DNA of 11,328 bases from an uncultured Sphingomonas sp. (GTDB lineage: Bacteria; Pseudomonadota; Alphaproteobacteria; Sphingomonadales; Sphingomonadaceae), in the NCBI GenBank assembly GCA_946886645.1, contig CAMPIY010000035.1, positions 1 through 11,328 of the forward strand. The letters are read 5' to 3'. Each line of letters begins with the position of its first letter. Position 1 is the stretch's first letter. The notes under the pieces are model-generated. The model had not been told where the DNA came from. It did no database searches and was given only the letters and a program-made list of their open reading frames with translations. Position numbers and translations under genes: made by a program. Positions 6,417 through 11,328 of the stretch are shown in pieces.

Positions 6417-7412
6417 ATGGCGACGCTGAGCGAACGAGTCTTTGACCGCATGCCGCGGGACGCCGGCGACAGCCAAGCAGGCTATCCCAAGCCGATGATC
6501 AACATCGTGATGACGCGCGGTGACTGGGCGCTGCTGCTGGTCCTGGCCCTGATCTGGGGCGCGGCCTTCTTCTTCATCCATGTCGCCGTCGCCCATGTCG
6601 CGCCGCTGACCTACGTCTGGCTGCGCCTGACGATTGCCGCCGCCGGCCTGCTTGCTTGGATGCGCTTCAAGGGGGAGAAGCTTTCCCTGCCCCTTCCGGT
6701 CTGGGGCGCGATGCTTGTCCTGGCGCTGCTCAATAACGTCATCCCCTTTGCGCTGTTCGGCTGGGCGCAGCAGCATATCGCCAGCGGCCTTGCCTCGATC
6801 CTCAATGCGACCACGCCGATCTGGGGCGTCGTCGTTGCCCATATCGCCACCAGCGATGAAAGAATGACCCCGGCAAAGCTGATTGGCGTCGTCATCGGTT
6901 TCGTCGGCGTCGCGACGATGATCGGGCCCGACCTTCTCGCATCGGGTGACAGCCTGCTGCCGCAATTGGCCTGCATCACCGCGTCGCTATGCTACGCCCT
7001 GGCAGGCGTCTGGGCGCGGCGGTTCAAGCCGATGGGGCTGAAGCCGCTGAAGGTGGCCACCGCGCAGCTGCTGGTCGGCGCGCTGATCATGACCCCGGTC
7101 TCGCTGACCGTCAGCCAGCCCTGGATCGGCGGGTCGCCTTCGCTGGCCGCGCTTGGAGCGATCGCGGTCCTTGCGCTGGCGTGCACGGCGCTTGGCTATG
7201 TCCTCTATTTTCGCCTGATCGATTCGGCCGGAGCGACCAATGCGACGCTGGTGACCTTGCTGGTGCCGCCCTTCGCCATCCTGCTCGGCGCCCTGTTCCT
7301 TGGCGAGGTTCTGACCGGAGGTCAGTTCATGGGATTCGCCTTCACCGCGCTGGGATTGGCCGTGATCGACGGGCGGCTGTTCAGGGCGGTTCGGCGGAGA
7401 GCGTTCGCCTAG
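6417..7412 (+). CDS. EamA/DMT-superfamily transporter
   Basis: This 331-residue inner-membrane protein of the drug/metabolite transporter superfamily has two EamA repeats (about 36-165 and 180-322) and roughly ten hydrophobic segments. The first repeat has the usual WALLLVLALIWGAAFFF start and a LYV/TYVWLRLTIAA-type second helix. The second repeat ends with ATLVTLLVPPFAILLGALFLGE, a typical EamA motif. Members export amino acids, nucleotides or other metabolites; the substrate cannot be told from sequence. A polar 31-residue leader precedes helix 1. I kept the ATG at 6417 because AGGAGG is optimally placed; ATGs at 6495 and 6510 lack such a site. The stop overlaps the convergent thioredoxin-like gene by four bases. 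The 89-base gap to dapD holds hairpins, so it is probably a separate or regulated unit. Confidence 0.9.
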   Translation: MATLSERVFDRMPRDAGDSQAGYPKPMINIVMTRGDWALLLVLALIWGAAFFFIHVAVAHVAPLTYVWLRLTIAAAGLLAWMRFKGEKLSLPLPVWGAMLVLALLNNVIPFALFGWAQQHIASGLASILNATTPIWGVVVAHIATSDERMTPAKLIGVVIGFVGVATMIGPDLLASGDSLLPQLACITASLCYALAGVWARRFKPMGLKPLKVATAQLLVGALIMTPVSLTVSQPWIGGSPSLAALGAIAVLALACTALGYVLYFRLIDSAGATNATLVTLLVPPFAILLGALFLGEVLTGGQFMGFAFTALGLAVIDGRLFRAVRRRAFA

Positions 7413-7940
7413 ATCGCCTCGGAAAGCAGCTTCTGCGCCTCGTCACTCGTCCAGTCGAGGTCTCCGACATAGCGCCAGACCTCCTTGCCTTGCGCATCGT
7501 AGAGGATGGTCGTGGGCATGATTTGGACCTTCAGCGCGTCGGTCAGCTTCATCTCCGCATCGTGGAACGCGGCGAAGCGGCCGATGTCGCGCTCGGCGAG
7601 GAAAGCCTCGACCGACCCTTGCGGCGCCATGTCCTGGCTCACCGCGATAACGCCCAGCGTGCCATCTTCGCTGTGCGTTTGCTCAAGCTCCTGCAGCGTC
7701 GGCAGTTCCTTGATGCACGGGGCGCACCAGCTTGCCCACAGGTTGACCAGCACCGGACCGCCCTTGAGCTTCGCCAGGTCGAAATCGCCGCCGTCGGGAT
7801 TTTTGAATTTCACGATCGGAGCCGCCTCGCCCTTGTGGCTGCGATCCAGCCCTTTGGCATTTTGCGCTTCCGCCTTGGGCGCTTGAGGCTGTTCGGCCTT
7901 TTGCCTATCGCAGCCAGCGGCGATTAGGGCGACGAGGAGA

Positions 7941-7957
<17 letters not shown>
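7409..7957 (-). CDS. TlpA-like thioredoxin-fold lipoprotein
   Basis: This protein (182 residues from the start chosen) is a membrane-anchored thiol:disulfide oxidoreductase of the TlpA/ResA type, acting in the periplasm, where such proteins reduce disulfides, for instance in cytochrome c or copper-site maturation. A short lipoprotein signal [16 protein letters not shown] gives lipid Cys16. A charged Ala/Gln/Lys linker (17-45) follows, then the thioredoxin domain with WCAPC (Cys78, Cys81) and the cis-Pro IMPTT (Pro148). The start is uncertain. GTG at 7957 has GGAG six bases upstream and gives a basic n-region, so I prefer it. TTG codons at 7963 and 7969 are in frame but lack such a site. The gene is convergent with the transporter and divergent from argH, whose likely start overlaps its 5' end. 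The specific redox partner is unknown. Confidence 0.85.
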
Positions 7958-9352
<1,395 letters not shown>

Positions 9353-9356
<4 letters not shown>

Positions 9357-9676
9357 TGAAACGCCTGCTTGTTGCCGCGCTTGGCCTGTCGCTGGCCGCA
9401 TGCGGGAGCGTTTCCGACCTCAAGCCTCAGGCGGGCAAATCGCTCCCGCAAAAGCCGGCCTTGGCGCGCGAGTCGATGACCGCAGAGCAATTGCTCGCCC
9501 TGCCGCCGATGGCCAAGCCGAAGCGGGTCGACGAGCTGAGCAAGCGCGGAGAGGTGCGCGAGCCCGACCGTTTCGACCTGCCGCCGCCCGACGGCGTCGC
9601 AGCTCCTCCCGAGGGGACGGCCGAGCCCGCGACGCCGAGTACCACCGGCCCGGACAATGAGGACGAACCGCGTTGA
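9353..9676 (+). CDS. Small Pro-rich lipoprotein between argH and galU
   Basis: This 107-residue predicted lipoprotein has signal [17 protein letters not shown] with lipid Cys17. The mature chain is low-complexity, charged and proline-rich: a segment [16 protein letters not shown], a more conserved-looking block [33 protein letters not shown] split around 57-90, and a Pro/Glu/Thr tail. No enzyme domain is visible. Short lipoproteins follow argH in many Proteobacteria, usually before lysA, and some belong to the LptM/YifL type that aids LPS translocon assembly. The relation here is only by position, because the CGLKGPLY motif of LptM is absent. Two in-frame ATGs (9353, 9356) sit right after GAGAGGGG. 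The gene overlaps argH (ATGA) and galU (TTGA), so all three are cotranslated. Confidence 0.85.
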
Positions 9677-10536
9677 TCAAGCCCGTTCGCAAGGCGATCT
9701 TTCCGGTCGCGGGGCTCGGCACGCGACTGCTTCCCGCAACCAAGACCATGCCCAAGGAGATGCTGACGATCGTCGATCGGCCGCTGATCCAATATGCGGT
9801 GGACGAGGCCCGCGAAGCGGGGATCGAGACGCTGATTTTCATCACCGGACGGGGCAAAAGCTCGCTGGTCGACTATTTCGACATGGGGTTCGAGCTGGAA
9901 GCGTCGATGGCCAAGGCCGGCAAAAGCCTCGATGCCCTCGCCCCGTCGCGCACCAAGCATGGCGAGCTCGTCTCGGTCCGCCAGCAGCAGCCGCTGGGCC
10001 TGGGCCATGCGGTTTGGTGCGCCCGGCACATCGTCGGAGACGAGCCGTTCGCCGTCCTGCTTCCCGACGAGCTGATGCTCGGCGAACCCGGTTGCCTCGC
10101 GCAAATGGTCGAAGCTTATGGCCAGGTCGGCGGCAATATCGTCGCGGCGCTGGAAGTGGCACCGGGCGAGACGCACAAATATGGCGTTGTCGATCCGGGC
10201 GAACGAAACGGGGCGCTAACCGAGGTCCGTGGCCTCGTCGAAAAGCCGGCGCAAGGCACCGCGCCGTCCAACCTGATGCTGCCGGGCCGCTACATCCTGC
10301 AGCCCGAGGTCATGAATGAGCTGGACCGTCAGGAGACGGGCGCCGGCGGAGAAATCCAGCTAACCGACGCGATGGCGCATCTGATTGGGCGGCAGCCGTT
10401 CCATGCTTTCACGTTCGAAGGCCGGCGTCACGATTGCGGGAGCGCCGCGGGCTTCGTGCTGGCCAACCTCGCAATCGGACTCGACCGGGCCGACATCGGC
10501 CCCGTTTTAGAGGAATATCTGGCTACGCGCGGCTGA
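9673..10536 (+). CDS. galU: UTP--glucose-1-phosphate uridylyltransferase GalU
   Basis: GalU makes UDP-glucose from UTP and glucose-1-phosphate, feeding capsule, exopolysaccharide, LPS sugar and glycolipid synthesis in the cytosol. The 287-residue protein carries the nucleotidyltransferase signature PVAGLGTRLLPATKT (11-25) followed by PKEM with Lys28, the metal-region LLPDELM, VEKP, and GGEIQLTDAM, all as in bacterial GalU. The start is a TTG at 9673 that overlaps the lipoprotein stop (TTGA), with AGGA about nine bases upstream; no ATG or GTG in frame upstream fits. Rare start plus overlap suggests expression depends on translation of the preceding gene. The stop lies inside the 3' end of the convergent receiver gene (14-base overlap). 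Confidence 0.96.
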   Translation: MIKPVRKAIFPVAGLGTRLLPATKTMPKEMLTIVDRPLIQYAVDEAREAGIETLIFITGRGKSSLVDYFDMGFELEASMAKAGKSLDALAPSRTKHGELVSVRQQQPLGLGHAVWCARHIVGDEPFAVLLPDELMLGEPGCLAQMVEAYGQVGGNIVAALEVAPGETHKYGVVDPGERNGALTEVRGLVEKPAQGTAPSNLMLPGRYILQPEVMNELDRQETGAGGEIQLTDAMAHLIGRQPFHAFTFEGRRHDCGSAAGFVLANLAIGLDRADIGPVLEEYLATRG

Positions 10537-11077
10537 CCATCTGCTGAAGCCGCAGACGCTCAGCTTCGCTTTCCGCGAATTTGGCACGGATTTCGCCAAG
10601 CTCGATCGCCCGGGTGATCACCCGCGCGTCGAGCGCGGCATTGTCGTGGCGCAATTCCTTGACCGACTTCGCGCGGGCGATCCGCCGGGCGATGCGGGCC
10701 GCGAGTACTTCGAAGTGAAAGGGCTTGGCCACCACATCCTCGGCGCCCGCCGCGAATCCGTCGACGGCGCCGGAGCTATCCGTCTTGCCGGTGATCAGGA
10801 TGACCGGCGTGTCCTTCAACATCGTGTCGTCGCGGATCGTGCGGGTCAGCTCGACCCCGCTAGTCGGCGCCATCCGAAGTTCGGCCAGCACTAGGTCGAA
10901 CGGGGCCCGATGCATTTCGGCAATCGCATTGTCCGCGCTTTCGCAGGCGACCAACCGATAGCCGAGCTCGCCCAGCCTCTTGGTCATCACATCCAGCGCG
11001 CTTCGATTGGGTTCGATCACCAGCAGCCGCGCGGCGCCGGTGGAATGATTGGATGCGGGTGCGGGCTCGATCAACAT
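10523..11077 (-). CDS. Stand-alone receiver protein with Glu at the phosphorylation site
   Basis: This 184-residue cytosolic protein has a CheY-like receiver domain (about 16-133) and a charged, probably coiled-coil C-terminal helix (about 136-182). There is no DNA-binding or enzyme output domain. Compared with normal receivers, the phospho-accepting Asp is Glu66 (FDLVLAELRM; codon GAA), and the acidic pair near strand 1 is reduced to Glu22 in VIEPN. The conserved Thr96 (LITG) and Lys118 (AKPF) are kept. Glu at this site can mimic the phosphorylated state in some regulators, so it may be constitutively active or a pseudo-receiver acting through protein contacts (inference). The ATG at 11077 has no clear Shine-Dalgarno. 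The gene lies 45 bases downstream of the HNH gene on the same strand and overlaps galU convergently. Confidence 0.85.
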   Translation of the reverse strand: MLIEPAPASNHSTGAARLLVIEPNRSALDVMTKRLGELGYRLVACESADNAIAEMHRAPFDLVLAELRMAPTSGVELTRTIRDDTMLKDTPVILITGKTDSSGAVDGFAAGAEDVVAKPFHFEVLAARIARRIARAKSVKELRHDNAALDARVITRAIELGEIRAKFAESEAERLRLQQMVSRA

Positions 11078-11097
11078 GATGTCGAAGCTAGGCGAGA

Positions 11098-11105
11098 ATG
11101 GTTAA
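11098..11105 (-). promoter_or_regulatory. TTAACCAT motif, possible CtrA half-site
   Basis: On the minus strand TTAACCAT lies 20 bases before the receiver gene start, in the 45-base gap after the HNH gene. Single TTAACCAT-type half-sites are known for the cell-cycle regulator CtrA in alphaproteobacteria. No second TTAA with the seven-base spacing is present, so this may be chance. Confidence 0.25.
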
Positions 11106-11122
11106 TGCCGGGTTAGGCAAAC

Positions 11123-11328
11123 TCACGGCTCCAGCTCGACATCCCAGTAGAGATAATCCCGCCAGCTCTGGTGAAGATAGTTGGGCGGGAAGCTCTTGCC
11201 ATGGTCCTGCAACTGCCAGCTGGTCGGCCGGATCGGCTCGCGCTCGATGTGCATCTTCGCTTCGCGCGGCGTTCGGCCGCCCTTCCTGAGGTTGCACGGC
11301 GCGCAGGCGGTGGCGACATTCTCCCAGC
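11123..11328 (-). CDS. HNH endonuclease family protein, 3' part
   Basis: The last 67 codons of a gene entering from the right edge are visible, with the start outside the window. The fragment begins WENVATACAPCNLRKGGRTP, the typical second half of an HNH_5-type motif: a CxxC zinc pair (fragment Cys8 and Cys11) followed directly by the motif Asn (12) and a Lys/Arg-Gly turn. It ends with a tryptophan/tyrosine-rich segment (SWRDYLYWDVELEP), which I recall from chromosomal HNH proteins of Sphingomonadales. The first zinc pair and the catalytic His would lie upstream. The protein may be a DNA-cutting enzyme, but many chromosomal members are uncharacterised. It is followed after 45 bases by the receiver gene on the same strand, so the two may be cotranscribed. 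Confidence 0.8.
   Translation of the reverse strand, partial: WENVATACAPCNLRKGGRTPREAKMHIEREPIRPTSWQLQDHGKSFPPNYLHQSWRDYLYWDVELEP

Noticed and set aside
7409..7413. Possible terminator between the transporter and tlpA-like genes
   Set aside because: The convergent stops overlap by four bases and no stable stem is evident around them.

Overview
This 11.3 kb high-GC window reads as an ordinary, gene-dense stretch of an alphaproteobacterial chromosome. The most likely group is the Sphingomonadales, judged from recall of how the proteins look rather than from any search. I see 13 protein genes, two of them cut by the window edges. There are no RNA genes, insertion sequences, CRISPR arrays or phage genes, and no gene-free stretch above about 110 bases.

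Left part (1-2424, + strand): the end of a SUF iron-sulfur cluster operon, with sufS (3' part), sufT and sufA joined by two ATGA overlaps. A small exported two-cysteine protein of unknown function follows, then a membrane methyltransferase that resembles the methanethiol S-methyltransferase MddA. A 14-bp dyad lies just upstream of mddA.

Middle (2429-6327): a convergent 761-residue surface lipoprotein protease (S8 subtilisin type). It has a seven-Gly and ten-Thr-Pro tether and a probable C-terminal beta-barrel. It is divergent from a two-gene unit: a HAD-family pyrimidine 5'-nucleotidase-like enzyme coupled to dapD of lysine and meso-diaminopimelate synthesis.

Right part (6328-10536): an EamA/DMT exporter whose Shine-Dalgarno sequence can be folded away in a small hairpin. 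A convergent TlpA-like thioredoxin lipoprotein follows. Then comes a translationally coupled argH - small lipoprotein - galU operon, linking arginine synthesis, an envelope lipoprotein and UDP-glucose supply. The tlpA and argH 5' ends probably overlap.

Right edge (10523-11328, - strand): a stand-alone receiver protein with Glu in place of the phospho-accepting Asp, downstream of the 3' end of an HNH endonuclease gene.

No clearly new multi-gene system is visible. The best second looks are the Glu-substituted receiver, the tethered subtilase, the dyad at mddA, the SD-masking hairpin, and the small uncharacterised exported proteins.
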